Shown here: positions 35,065 to 46,424 of the stretch, one piece after another
Position numbering within the stretch: position 1 is the stretch's first letter
How the letters are laid out: every line of letters begins with the position of its first letter
Origin: Pandoraea vervacti
GTDB taxonomy: Bacteria > Pseudomonadota > Gammaproteobacteria > Burkholderiales > Burkholderiaceae
Reading direction: 5' to 3'
Assembly (NCBI RefSeq): GCF_000934605.2
Contig: NZ_CP010897.2
Span: 3,658,001 to 3,722,000, forward strand
DNA: 64,000 nt
Position numbers and translations under genes: made by a program
The notes under the pieces: model-generated
Told to the model about the DNA's origin: nothing
Database searches by the model: none
The model's input: only the letters and a program-made list of their open reading frames with translations

Positions 35065-36348
35065 TCAGGGGGCGCGTTCGAGTGAGCGGCGCCAATCCCA
35101 CACGAAACCGATCGCCCCGAGCGCGAGCACGCCGCTCGCGCACAGCAAGGCCATCGTGAAGCCGCCGGTCGCGGCCACGAGCGGCGCCGCGACCAGCGGC
35201 CCGACGATCTGCCCGATCCCGTAGGATGCCGTCACGAGGCCGATCAGACCATTGGCGTTGTCCCCACGCAGACGGCGGCACTCCCGCACGGCATACACCG
35301 TGATCGCCGTGAACGGTAATCCGACGAGCACGCTTCCGACAGTGAAACCTGCGACATTCGGCATCACGATACCGATGCCGACACCCAGCCCCTGCATCAC
35401 ATAGCAGGCGGCCAGCAACAGACGGTTATCCCAGGTGATTGGCGCACGCGCACCGACGATCGCGCCCGGAATCACCATAAGACCGAGCAACGGGAAGAAG
35501 AGATCGGGCCACGGCGAGCCCGGCAGGGCCTGCCGTGCGATCACGGGCAGGAACGTCGCCGTAATGATGTAGCCGAACCCCGCGAGGCCATAGAGAATCG
35601 TCACGGGAATCACGCTCTCGCCACTGCCATGATTGACGGCAGGCGCGGCAGCGAGCTTGGCATCGTCCCCCGACGCCCCTGCCTTCGACGCCTCGGGCGC
35701 ATCGGCGGCAAACGTGCGCCAGATGACGGCAAGCAGCACGAGGGCAAGCACACCGCAAAGCAGCCAGCCGCCGCGCGCGGGCCACGCGAGCCACTCGTTG
35801 AGGCTGGCGAGCAGCCCCGTCACGACAATGCCAGCGCCCGGCCCCGCAAACATCACGCCGCCAAGGCTCGGCATGCGCAGTTCGGCCAGCTTGCGAAAGC
35901 CCCATCCCGCCGAGAACACCATCGCCCAGGCGCTCATCACGCCGGCCAGCGTGCGCACGACCGCCCAGATGGCAAACGACTCGAGCAGCCCCATCGCCAG
36001 CGTCAGCACGACCGTGGCGGCAAGCGCGAATCGAATGATGAACGTCGGCGTGAGGCGCAACCACATGCACATCAGCGCGCCGACGAAGTACCCCGCATAG
36101 TTCAGCGACGCAAGCCAACTGCCATGCTGAATGTCGGTGAGATGCTCGTGCAGCATGAGCGGCAACATCGGCGTGAACGCGAAGCGGCCGATGCCCATGG
36201 CGATCGACAACGCCAGCATGCACGACAACGCAATGCGCCAGGCCGCGCGCTCGGGCGACGGTAAATGAGACGAAACGGTGGGGTCGGTATTGGCGACGGT
36301 GGCTGGCATGGCAATGGCTGGCCCGTTGGAGGGAGGAGCGAACGTCAT
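35065..36348 (-). CDS. MFS transporter, YbfB/YjiJ family
   Basis: A membrane protein of about 427 residues with twelve hydrophobic segments. The segment ALSIAMGIGRFAFTPMLPLML and the following NYAGYFVGALMCMW are typical of the YbfB/YjiJ group. The substrate is unknown. The start is not clear: ATG 36348 (MTFAPPSNG) and ATG 36309 (MPATVAN) both lack good ribosome sites. The frame is open to 36795 but that part overlaps repeats and the alaS terminator, so I exclude it. Confidence 0.82.
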   Translation of the reverse strand: MTFAPPSNGPAIAMPATVANTDPTVSSHLPSPERAAWRIALSCMLALSIAMGIGRFAFTPMLPLMLHEHLTDIQHGSWLASLNYAGYFVGALMCMWLRLTPTFIIRFALAATVVLTLAMGLLESFAIWAVVRTLAGVMSAWAMVFSAGWGFRKLAELRMPSLGGVMFAGPGAGIVVTGLLASLNEWLAWPARGGWLLCGVLALVLLAVIWRTFAADAPEASKAGASGDDAKLAAAPAVNHGSGESVIPVTILYGLAGFGYIITATFLPVIARQALPGSPWPDLFFPLLGLMVIPGAIVGARAPITWDNRLLLAACYVMQGLGVGIGIVMPNVAGFTVGSVLVGLPFTAITVYAVRECRRLRGDNANGLIGLVTASYGIGQIVGPLVAAPLVAATGGFTMALLCASGVLALGAIGFVWDWRRSLERAP

Positions 36349-36670
36349 GCATCGGCGCAAAGCAAGGTGCACGGCAAACCTGCGGCCGGACGCGCTCACG
36401 CGACGCAAGTCACATGCCGAATACTTTACATGCAAACCATCGCCCACAGCGATGGTTCCCCTTTGCAACGCAGGGCAATACGCCGAACGCGCATCAGGCC
36501 CCCGGCTACTGGCTCTCGCGTGCGAAACATTCCGGACATTCGGCGCCCCATCCTTTCGGATATCGAAACCGTATCGTCTGCGCACCAGGCCAGATGAGGC
36601 ATCGCGTCGATGTCCCGTGGGTACGCTGTCGGTCTGGCGTCGTCGATGGGCATCGGCAGTCGGCCGAAGT

Positions 36671-36700
36671 CGTGGCGTGGCGTGGCGTGGCGTGGCGTGG
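36671..36700. repeat. Pentanucleotide tandem repeat (CGTGG)6
   Basis: Six perfect head-to-tail CGTGG units, followed by decayed GTGGC copies to about 36717. Confidence 0.9.
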
Positions 36701-36726
36701 CGTTGTGGCATTGTGGCGCCCGAAAT

Positions 36727-36756
36727 GCAAAACGCGCACCGAAGTGCGCGCTTTGT
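36727..36756 (-). terminator. Terminator of alaS
   Basis: On the minus strand CGCGCAC and GTGCGCG pair around TTCG, followed by TTTTGC. It lies about 65 bp past the alaS stop. Confidence 0.8.
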
Positions 36757-36818
36757 CTTTGCAGCCGGATCTTCCGAGGGTGGCGTCGCCGCCACACCTC
36801 ATCCCGGTCACGGAACGC

Positions 36819-39443
<2,625 letters not shown>

Positions 39444-39506
39444 AGCGTGCGTTGGAAGCGTGGGGACCGGGCAAGCTAAGCCTGGCGGGTATTTTGCAAA
39501 CTTTTG

Positions 39507-39512
39507 ATTATA
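39507..39512 (-). promoter_or_regulatory. -10-like box for alaS
   Basis: TATAAT on the minus strand, about 64 bp upstream of the alaS start. No clear -35. Confidence 0.4.
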
Positions 39513-39688
39513 CGGGAAATCGGTCTGGCCACAGCGTCCGCGCGCCAACCGCAGTGCGAAACGGCGCTAGTCAGGCGCGGATCTCGCGACGTAGACTGCC
39601 GCCCATGAGTTCCGCGTTGCAAAACAATGTTTCGCACATGCATCATGACCCATTCTCGGATGACGACACCAAAGGAGAAAAATGAACG

Positions 39689-40912
39689 ATGGGCGCGCTA
39701 AGTCATATTCGGGTGCTGGATCTTTCGCGCGTATTGGCGGGCCCTTGGGCCACGCAGAATCTGGCCGATCTGGGCGCAGACGTGATCAAGGTCGAGCGCC
39801 CCGGCGCAGGTGACGATACGCGCCGGTGGGGGCCGCCTTATCAACGTGACGCCGATGGCCGCGACACGGCGGAGGCCGCGTATTACCTCGCTGCGAACCG
39901 CAACAAGCGGTCGTTGACGCTCGACATCTCCTGCGCCGAAGGTCAGGCCATCGTCCGGGCGCTCGCCGCGCAAAGCGACGTCGTGGTGGAAAACTACAAA
40001 GTCGGACAGTTGGCGAAGTACGGACTCGATTACGCGTCGCTGCGGGAGATCAAACCGGACCTCGTCTATTGCTCGGTCACCGGCTTCGGGCAGGACGGCC
40101 CCTACGCCTCGCGCGCGGGTTACGACTTCATCGTGCAGGGCATCGGCGGCTTCATGAGCATTACCGGCGAGCGCGACAGCCTGCCCGGGGGCGGGCCGCA
40201 GAAGGCTGGCGTCGCCATCGCCGATCTGATGACGGGCATGTACGCGACCGTCGCCATCATGGCCGCGCTCACGCATCGCGACCGCACGGGCGTAGGTCAG
40301 TACATCGACATGGCGCTGCTCGACACGCAGGTGGCCATGCTCGCCAACATGAACACCAACTATCTCGCGAGCGGCGAGACGCCGGTACGTTGGGGCAACG
40401 CGCACCCGAACATCGTGCCCTACCAGACGTTTCAGACGGGCGACGACGGCTGGATCATCGTGGCAGTCGGCAACGACGGCCAGTTCCGCAAGTTTGTCGA
40501 GACAGGCGGCGAACCGGCGCTGGCGGACGACGAACGCTTCGCGACCAATCCCCAGCGAGTGCGCCATCGGGACACATTGGCGCCCTTGCTCGCGCAGATG
40601 GTCCGCCAGTTCGGCAAGGACGACTGGATCGCCAGACTCGAAGCGGCAGGCGTGCCATGTGGCCCGATCAATACGTTGCCCGAGGTGTTCGCGCACCCAC
40701 AGGTCAAATCCCGTCGCATGGAGGTCGATTTGCCTCATGCATCGGGCGGCATCGCCAAAGTCGTGGCCAGTCCGATGAAGATGAGCGAGACGCCACCGCT
40801 GGCGCGCACTGCACCGCCCACGCTGGGGCAACATAGCGACGACATTCTGCGAGAGCGTCTGGGCTTCGATGACGCAAGAATTGCGCAGCTGCGTACCGAC
40901 GGTGTCATTTGA
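39689..40912 (+). CDS. CaiB/BaiF-family (class III) CoA-transferase
   Basis: A 407-residue acyl-CoA transferase. It opens with LSHIRVLDLSRVLAGPWATQNLADLGADVIKVERP, and the catalytic Asp lies in GVAIADLMTGMYA. The acyl substrate is unknown; no linked acyl-CoA dehydrogenase or racemase genes are seen. A strong AAAGGAG lies at 39671-39677. An out-of-frame ATG at 39682 sits between this site and the start used here. Confidence 0.88.
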   Translation: MGALSHIRVLDLSRVLAGPWATQNLADLGADVIKVERPGAGDDTRRWGPPYQRDADGRDTAEAAYYLAANRNKRSLTLDISCAEGQAIVRALAAQSDVVVENYKVGQLAKYGLDYASLREIKPDLVYCSVTGFGQDGPYASRAGYDFIVQGIGGFMSITGERDSLPGGGPQKAGVAIADLMTGMYATVAIMAALTHRDRTGVGQYIDMALLDTQVAMLANMNTNYLASGETPVRWGNAHPNIVPYQTFQTGDDGWIIVAVGNDGQFRKFVETGGEPALADDERFATNPQRVRHRDTLAPLLAQMVRQFGKDDWIARLEAAGVPCGPINTLPEVFAHPQVKSRRMEVDLPHASGGIAKVVASPMKMSETPPLARTAPPTLGQHSDDILRERLGFDDARIAQLRTDGVI

Positions 40913-41134
40913 ACGCGACGGCATCGCGGCACCGACAGTCGCGTCAAGCCACTACGCAATCTGAGGACTAATCCCAAATATCGGTCCGCCAGCACGCCGT
41001 CACCTGCGTTGTGATTACCATGCACAGCGCCTTTCGCCGCGCGCTGACGCGCTGTCTGACGCGTGATCTGCCAATGCAGTGCAGCCCTTGAGTCTGGTGC
41101 GGCCGGGGCAGCACTTTATTCATTGGAGAAAATC

Positions 41135-41827
41135 ATGTGCAGACGATTGTTGGCTGAGGGATTCGGCACGTTCTGGCTCGTCTTCGGCGGTTGCGGCAGC
41201 GCAGTGCTCGCCGCGGCGTTTCCCGGACTGGGCATCGGCTTTGTCGGTGTGGCGCTCGCCTTTGGCCTTGCCGTACTCACGATGGCCTACGCGGTCGGAC
41301 ACATTTCCGGCGGCCATTTCAACCCCGCGGTGACCATCGGGCAATACGCGGGCGGCTTGTTCCCCGCGAAAGATGTCGCCCCCTATCTCGCGGCGCAGGT
41401 CGCAGGCGGTATTGCGGCCGGCGCCGTGTTGTATGCCGTCGCCAGCGGTGTGGCGGATTTCTCGGCAACGACTTCGGGGTTCGCATCGAACGGTTACGGC
41501 GCGCACTCGCCCGGCGGCTATTCCTTGCTTGCCGGTATCACGATCGAGTTCGTCCTGACGGCGATGTTTGTGGTCATTATCAATAGCGTAGCGTCGCGCC
41601 CGGCACTGAGCGGGTTTGCGCCCATCGCCATCGGACTGGCGCTCACGCTCATTCACCTCGTTTCGATTCCGGTGACCAACACCTCGGTCAATCCGGCTCG
41701 CAGCACCGGCGTGGCGCTGTTCCAGGGCGGATGGGCCATCGAGCAGTTGTGGATGTTCTGGCTGGCGCCCATCGTCGGCGGCGCGGTGGGGGGCATCGTG
41801 TCTCGCGCGCTGCGCGCGCCGGCCTGA
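41135..41827 (+). CDS. aqpZ: Aquaporin Z
   Basis: Water channel of 230 residues. Both pore motifs are intact (HFNPAVTIG and SVNPARSTG), with six hydrophobic segments plus the two half-helices. The selectivity-filter arginine follows the second NPA. ATG 41135 follows TTGGAG and gives MCRRLLAEGFGTFWLVFGGCG, the usual AqpZ start. It converges with the NRAMP-like gene, 28 bp away. Confidence 0.95.
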   Translation: MCRRLLAEGFGTFWLVFGGCGSAVLAAAFPGLGIGFVGVALAFGLAVLTMAYAVGHISGGHFNPAVTIGQYAGGLFPAKDVAPYLAAQVAGGIAAGAVLYAVASGVADFSATTSGFASNGYGAHSPGGYSLLAGITIEFVLTAMFVVIINSVASRPALSGFAPIAIGLALTLIHLVSIPVTNTSVNPARSTGVALFQGGWAIEQLWMFWLAPIVGGAVGGIVSRALRAPA

Positions 41828-41855
41828 CGAGAGACGACCGCCGCTCTCGCGACCG

Positions 41856-43178
41856 TCAAACGACCATGGTGTACACCATCACGGCCACCGAGACGGTCAT
41901 CAGAGCGGTCGCGACCCATCCGCCAATCGAGACGGCACGCGAGTTGGTCATTTTGCCCACGACCGTCTCGCGCGACGACAGCAGCATGACGATCACCATG
42001 CAGGGCACCGCGACGACGCCGTTGATGACCGCACTCCAGTAGAGCGCCTTGATCGGATTGATCGGGCTGAAGCACACGATCGCCCCAAGCACGGTACAGA
42101 GCCCGATCACGGCGTAGAACGTGCCGGCCGTGCGGGGCGTTTTGCTCATGCCGCTGGGCAGCTTGAGCGCGCCGGTCAACGCGTACGCCGCGCTGCCTGT
42201 GAGCGAGGGAATGGCCAGCAGCCCGCAACCGACCAGTCCGAGAGAAAACAACAGCGTCGCGGCTTTCCCCGCCACCGGTGTCAGGGCGCTGGCGGCCTGG
42301 CTCGTGGACTCGACGTTATGCACGCCGTGAACGAAGAACGCGGCGGCGGCCGTCATCATGATGCACACGGCCACGACGTTGGACGCGAGCATGCCGATCC
42401 ACGTGTCGGCAAGAATCCGCGCCTCCTGCGCTTTGCGCTGGTTCGCGGCCTTCTTGATGGGACGCTCGCTCTCGCGCGACTCGATTTCTTCGACTTCCAG
42501 CGCGGACTGCCAGACGAAAAGATACGGGCTGATCGTCGTGCCCAGAATCGCAACGAGTGTCGTGGCATATTCCTTCGTCGGTGTAATCGTCGGCCAGACG
42601 ACGGCGCGCATGGCCGTGTGCCAGTCGGTATGCAGCACGAAGAGGTTGGCGATGTACGCGAACAGCGCCAACGTCAGCCATTTCAGATATCGCGCGTAAG
42701 CCTCGTATTTCAGGCGTATCTGAAGCGTGAGCGTAATCGCGGCGAAGAGCACGGCGTACCAGTAGTTCGCGCCCCCGAGGAGGATCGACGCCGCATCGCC
42801 CATGGCCGCCAGATCGGCCCCCACGTTGATGACGTTTGCGAGAATGATCAGTATCGCCATCGCCGTGGCGACCTTTCGCGAATAGTGCCTTCTGACCTCG
42901 GCGAGAATGCCGCGCCCTGCCCCGCGACCGATGTGCGCCGAGGCGACCTGGATGCACACCATCAGCGGCACGGTGACGACGGCCGACCACAGCACGTGGT
43001 AGCCGAATTGCGAACCGGCTTGCGTGTAGGTGCCAATGCCGCTCGGATCGTCGTCCGCCACGCCGGTCAACAGTCCCGGCCCGAGCCTGCGAAGCAGGGA
43101 GCGGGGGCGCTCGTCGGATTGCGTCAGCGACTTTTCTCCCGACGTCGCCTGAGTCGTCTTCATTCGTGTTGTTTTCAT
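41856..43178 (-). CDS. NRAMP-family divalent-metal transporter with altered metal-site motifs
   Basis: A 440-residue protein with about eleven membrane segments. The helix 1 motif reads DDDPSGIGTYTQAG instead of the canonical DPGN. The helix 6 motif reads GTTISPYLFVWQSALEVEE where Mn/Fe NRAMPs have MPH, so the metal-binding Met is absent. The fold is NRAMP, but the transported ion should not be assumed to be Mn or Fe; a related subgroup moves Mg. ATG 43178 follows GAGAGG. Confidence 0.87.
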   Translation of the reverse strand: MKTTRMKTTQATSGEKSLTQSDERPRSLLRRLGPGLLTGVADDDPSGIGTYTQAGSQFGYHVLWSAVVTVPLMVCIQVASAHIGRGAGRGILAEVRRHYSRKVATAMAILIILANVINVGADLAAMGDAASILLGGANYWYAVLFAAITLTLQIRLKYEAYARYLKWLTLALFAYIANLFVLHTDWHTAMRAVVWPTITPTKEYATTLVAILGTTISPYLFVWQSALEVEEIESRESERPIKKAANQRKAQEARILADTWIGMLASNVVAVCIMMTAAAAFFVHGVHNVESTSQAASALTPVAGKAATLLFSLGLVGCGLLAIPSLTGSAAYALTGALKLPSGMSKTPRTAGTFYAVIGLCTVLGAIVCFSPINPIKALYWSAVINGVVAVPCMVIVMLLSSRETVVGKMTNSRAVSIGGWVATALMTVSVAVMVYTMVV

Positions 43179-43293
43179 TGCGGCCTCTCCCATTTACCGG
43201 ACTGCCAGCAAAATTCGCGCCAGCAACGAGGCACGGTAATTGCGTGCTTCCATGCCTGACGCAGTCCCTCTTCAACCTCCGCAGGAGAGAAAT

Positions 43294-43920
43294 ATGGCAG
43301 CCAGCAAGAAGCAACCCAACGAGCACGGCCTTCAAGAGCTTTTGTTTCAGGCGTACGAGACTGAACTGGGCGGAGAGAAGGTTTATGAGGCGGCACTCAA
43401 GTGTGTAAAAAATACAGACCTGAAGAAAGAATGGAACGAATACCTTGAACAGACGAGACATCACCAGCAGGTGCTGCTCGACGTATTTTCGGCGTTAGGA
43501 CTCGACCCTGACGCCCGCACACCGGGGCGCGAAGTCGTCGCGCATCATGGGGCTTCGCTCGTCAAGGCAATCGAGTTGGCCGGTCAGGCTGGCGATCCGG
43601 CGCTCGCGGAAATTGCAGCGGCCGAGTGTGTGGTGCTGGCGGAGACCAAGGATCATCAGAATTGGGAACTGCTCGCCACCGTTGCGGAGAAATCGACCGG
43701 CGAACTGAGCAAGGTGTTGCAGGACGCGGTGTCTGCCGTCGAGACGCAGGAGGATCACCATCTCTATCACACGATGGGATGGGCCAGAGAACTTTGGATC
43801 GATACGCTCGGCTTCCCGGCTGTGTTGCCGCCGCCGGAAGAACGAAAGCACGTCGAGTCCGCCATCGGCGCTGCCCGCGCGGAACAGGCGCGAGACAGCA
43901 TGGTGCAAAAGCGCCATTGA
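43294..43920 (+). CDS. Ferritin-like four-helix protein, function unknown
   Basis: A 208-residue, mostly helical protein. The helix pattern and acidic/His residues (QAYETELGGEKVYEAAL, EWNEYLEQTRHHQQVL, AECVVLAETKDHQNWELL, EDHHLYHTMGWARELW) resemble ferritin-like di-iron bundles, but I cannot assign a family with certainty. ATG 43294 follows AGGAGAG. It sits divergent to the NRAMP-like gene and beside the stress-type cluster, which suggests a metal or stress role (inference). Confidence 0.7.
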   Translation: MAASKKQPNEHGLQELLFQAYETELGGEKVYEAALKCVKNTDLKKEWNEYLEQTRHHQQVLLDVFSALGLDPDARTPGREVVAHHGASLVKAIELAGQAGDPALAEIAAAECVVLAETKDHQNWELLATVAEKSTGELSKVLQDAVSAVETQEDHHLYHTMGWARELWIDTLGFPAVLPPPEERKHVESAIGAARAEQARDSMVQKRH

Positions 43921-43996
43921 GCCACAGGCACCGGCGTGTGATGCGGATTGCCGGGGCCGTCTCGCCCCGGCAATCGATGGCGGAAAGTTTGCTGCG

Positions 43997-44581
43997 TTAC
44001 GACACGTCGGGTAAATGTTTGGCGCCGACGCGCGAGCGCGAGCCACGTGAATAGCGCAGGCAGCGAATCAGCTCTTCGGCATACGGCAACGCTGCGAACA
44101 GCAACGCAGCGGCGAGAACGCCGCCGACGTAGGTCAGCGGAACGTGACTTGGCGTCAACGCGAAGGGCTGCGGCCCGCTACTGAAAATGGCGTTCCGGAC
44201 CGTCTCGAGATTGGCGCCGATGACCAACGTTACGGCGCAGATGGGGAGCAGTTCCAGAAAACTGTGGATGTGTTGCTCGATGGCGGTGATATCGCGCCGT
44301 TGGCGCGCGTAGCTCACATCCCACAAGGCCGTTACCTCATGAAGGACCAGCCCCACGACCATGATCAGGATGACGCCCGGATCGATCTCGAAGATCAGCG
44401 CGATCATCAGCGGAATGCCGACTTCCAGCATCTGCGCGAGGTGCATGACTGACTCTTTGGCGCCGGCGTTGGCTTCGATGTGCGTGCGTCGGTGACAGAG
44501 CCAGTCGGCGAAGCCGGCCATCAGCCACACGGGAATGATCCCGTAGCGGATGTACATATCGATGAAATCGGCGACTCCCAT
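43997..44581 (-). CDS. Conserved membrane protein, function unknown
   Basis: A 194-residue protein with about five hydrophobic segments. Polar motifs inside or near helices, DWLCHRRTHIEANAG and HEVTALWDVSYARQRRDITAIEQHIHSF, are rich in His and could bind metal or haem, but no family is recognised. ATG 44581 is chosen as it begins shortly before the first helix. It is the last gene of the CBS, zinc ribbon, BON series, 58 bp past the BON gene. Confidence 0.7.
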   Translation of the reverse strand: MGVADFIDMYIRYGIIPVWLMAGFADWLCHRRTHIEANAGAKESVMHLAQMLEVGIPLMIALIFEIDPGVILIMVVGLVLHEVTALWDVSYARQRRDITAIEQHIHSFLELLPICAVTLVIGANLETVRNAIFSSGPQPFALTPSHVPLTYVGGVLAAALLFAALPYAEELIRCLRYSRGSRSRVGAKHLPDVS

Positions 44582-44638
44582 CACGTCCTCCGCCAACCCC
44601 GGCGCCAATGGTCTGCCAACCGGCTGCCAATCATTCTG

Positions 44639-45007
44639 TCAACCATCGATCCGCAGCCGACACGCCACGTCTGTGACGCCGTGAATGGCGCGCAGTTTGC
44701 TGACGAGTCCGTCACGGATGTCGGGATGGACCACCCATCCGTCGAGCGTCACGATGCCGCCGTCGTCGATGCTGAAGGTCACGAACGCATAACGTCCATC
44801 CGCCGGGTCGCGCAGCATTTCACTGATCTTGCTTTGGAGGCGCCCCGCGACAGGGCTGCCCTGCCCGCCCGGGCCGATGTCTGCGTCGCTGTCCTGCGAA
44901 GACGAGTGGGGCATGGGTGTGGGCCCCTGACCATCGGATGCCGTCGTGTTCGGCGGGTCGACGGGTTCGTCCTGAAGGAGATAGCCCTTCTTTTTCGGAT
45001 TGGTCAT
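44639..45007 (-). CDS. BON-domain protein
   Basis: A 122-residue protein. Residues 1-50 are polar and low complexity. The rest is one BON-like alpha/beta unit (LQSKISEMLRDPADGRYAFVTFSIDDGGIVTLDGWV and DGLVSKLRAIHGVTDV). There is no signal peptide, so unlike OsmY it is probably cytoplasmic. Its ATG overlaps the stop of the zinc-ribbon gene (ATGA), so the two are translationally coupled. Confidence 0.78.
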   Translation of the reverse strand: MTNPKKKGYLLQDEPVDPPNTTASDGQGPTPMPHSSSQDSDADIGPGGQGSPVAGRLQSKISEMLRDPADGRYAFVTFSIDDGGIVTLDGWVVHPDIRDGLVSKLRAIHGVTDVACRLRIDG

Positions 45008-45174
45008 GGGTGTCTGTCGTGCCAGGGCTCGTTGCGCCGCGCGTCGAACTCGGCGTTACCGCAGTGCGGGCATTTGGGTATGACGTGGCCCTTGGTCACA
45101 TGCGTCGTGCGATGGCAGCGGGCACATCGGAAGTCCCCTGACTTTTCGGCGCGTTCACCGGCGGTGGCGGACAT
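45004..45174 (-). CDS. 56-residue zinc-ribbon protein
   Basis: A very small gene: product MSATAGERAEKSGDFRCARC and onward. Two CxxC pairs (FRCARCHRT and PKCPHCGNAEF) frame a zinc ribbon, and the end is basic and polar (DARRNEPWHDRHP). The function is unknown. The reading frame is complete, starts 13 bp after the CBS gene and overlaps the BON gene by ATGA, so it sits naturally in a four-gene operon. Confidence 0.8.
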   Translation of the reverse strand: MSATAGERAEKSGDFRCARCHRTTHVTKGHVIPKCPHCGNAEFDARRNEPWHDRHP

Positions 45175-45187
45175 GGCTTTCCTGCCC

Positions 45188-45658
45188 TCATCGATTCGGT
45201 TCCGAAGGCGTGGACACCTCGCTGATTATCTTGCCGCAGGTAGCATCGTCGCTGGCCTTCGTGGCGATATCGCCCATCGAGACCATGCCGACGAGCTTCT
45301 TTTGGCTATCGACGACGGGCAAGCGGCGAATTTGCTCGCTGCACATGGTGTCGCAGGCCTCTTCTACGGAGTCGTCTTCGCGGCACCAGTGAGCGCCTTC
45401 GGACATGGCGTCGCCGACCTTCGAGTCGGGGCCTTTGCCGGCGGCGACGCAGCGTACCGAGATATCCCGGTCGGTGATCATGCCTTCGAGGTGACCGTTT
45501 TCACAGACGGGGAGCGCACCGACGTTCAGGTCCGCCATCAGTTTGGCCGCGTGTTGAATCGTGTCGCCATTGCGCACGAAGGCGGGGTCGCGGGTCATGA
45601 CGTCACGCAGGCGTTGGTTCGATGCGGCATGGGAATGATGCGATGCATGTTGCTGCAT
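45188..45658 (-). CDS. CBS-pair protein
   Basis: A 156-residue protein made of two CBS motifs: LRDVMTRDPAFVRNGDTIQHAAKLMADLNVGALPV-type and VGDAMSEGAHWCREDDSVEEACDTM through RRLPVVDSQKKLVGMVSMGDIA. CBS pairs bind adenosyl nucleotides and sense energy state. The N-terminus is His-rich (MQQHASHHSHAAS). A perfect AGGAGGT precedes ATG 45658, so this is a highly translated first gene of the operon with zinc ribbon, BON and membrane protein. Confidence 0.9.
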   Translation of the reverse strand: MQQHASHHSHAASNQRLRDVMTRDPAFVRNGDTIQHAAKLMADLNVGALPVCENGHLEGMITDRDISVRCVAAGKGPDSKVGDAMSEGAHWCREDDSVEEACDTMCSEQIRRLPVVDSQKKLVGMVSMGDIATKASDDATCGKIISEVSTPSEPNR

Positions 45659-46058
45659 GGTGAAACCTCCTATATATCGATGCGTGGGATGCGCGCGCTT
45701 CCTGGGATTCGCGCAAACGTGGGGCGCACCGGCGTCGGTCCGCCCCGCAATCGGAGGCATGCAGTTTGTATGCCATCGCCGGGAGACGACTACGCAGGCG
45801 CCGTCAGAAGCCGGGACATGCGGAATTTGCACCGCGTTGCAGATTTTGCGTGAGATGACGATGAGGTCGTGTTGCGCGAGGTCGTCGTCGTGCGTCCACA
45901 GGCAGATCTGCCGCAAAGCGCGAGCGAACCGCCTATTTCGCATCTGGAGCGGCGCAGGCGTCGTCAAGAGAGCGGTTTTTGCTATACTCTTGCGCTCGCG
46001 AGTCCGGAACGGCGCGCGATGCCGAAGCGCGTCGCCGGCGTCTCGAAAATAAAGCAGC
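45659..46058. other. Upstream region of the CBS operon and of tRNA-Arg
   Basis: No gene is seen. It should hold the promoter of the CBS operon (minus strand). The tRNA-side end carries the TATACT promoter element noted at 45974-45987. Confidence 0.5.
45974..45999 (+). promoter_or_regulatory. Original tRNA-Arg promoter element
   Basis: GTTTTTGCTATACT followed by CTTGCGCTCGCG has the form of a stable-RNA promoter: -10 TATACT at 45982-45987, GC-rich discriminator after it. It points toward the tRNA fragment at 46195. The same 26-nt pattern, with two mismatches, recurs inside the integrase gene at 52675-52700. Confidence 0.55.
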
Positions 46059-46208
46059 GGCGACGCGAAATGGCTGCTCGCGGAGCGATCCGGAGTGATA
46101 CGTTAGGGGTATCACAACATCCCGGAAAGCCCCGTGGAATAAGGCGATGCCTTTGATTTCAAAGGACATCGCGCTACTGGATAGAACCCAGTCTCTCCCT
46201 GTAGTTCA
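46059..46208. repeat. Left direct repeat (att) of the tRNA-Arg element
   Basis: 150 bp nearly identical to 52784-52926. It spans a tRNA leader and the first 14 bases of tRNA-Arg (46195-46208, CTCCCTGTAGTTCA), then the match stops and the tRNA is not continued. The leftmost 30 bp are more diverged. The two copies differ mainly in the stem around 46145-46170. Confidence 0.85.
46092..46194 (+). other. Structured leader, left copy
   Basis: Contains GTGATAC/GTATCAC, then GCGATGCCTTT pairing with AAAGG-a-CATCGC, then CTGG/CCAG. The second stem differs in sequence from the right copy yet still pairs. Whether it is a transcribed leader, a processing signal or only an attachment site is unknown. Confidence 0.4.
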
Positions 46209-46256
46209 GTTAATAGAATGACAAGATAAATAACTGATTTTTAAGGGATTTCCAAT

Positions 46257-46278
46257 TTGCTGTAGCAAATTTGTAGCA
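46257..46278. promoter_or_regulatory. Left integrase arm-type site
   Basis: TTGCTGTAGCA-AAT-TTGTAGCA holds two direct TGTAGCA units. The 22-bp site is identical at 21 positions to 52760-52781 at the other end of the element. Confidence 0.65.
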
Positions 46279-46424
46279 CTTGTAATTCGCTGTGGGTTGT
46301 GTATGTGACAGCGGAAATGGCTTTATTTTCTGGGCTGAAAGCTTCCGGTTTGGGGTGCTCTAAATCCAGAATTTATAAGCATTGGCTTTGCCTTCCCTGA
46401 CTACAAATCTAAGACGTTTCCTTA

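Larger units (their letters stand above)
36349..36818. other. Intergenic region with pentamer repeats
   Basis: Between the MFS gene and alaS. It holds a CGTGG repeat run and the alaS terminator (separate entries). The 320 bp nearest the MFS gene show no credible coding sequence or RNA gene. Confidence 0.6.

Noticed and set aside
36349..36795. N-terminal extension of the MFS protein
   Set aside because: The frame is open but runs through the pentamer repeat and the alaS terminator, and the residues look random.
46195..46230. Second tRNA-Arg gene at the left end
   Set aside because: Only the first 14 bases match; the anticodon arm, T arm and CCA are absent.
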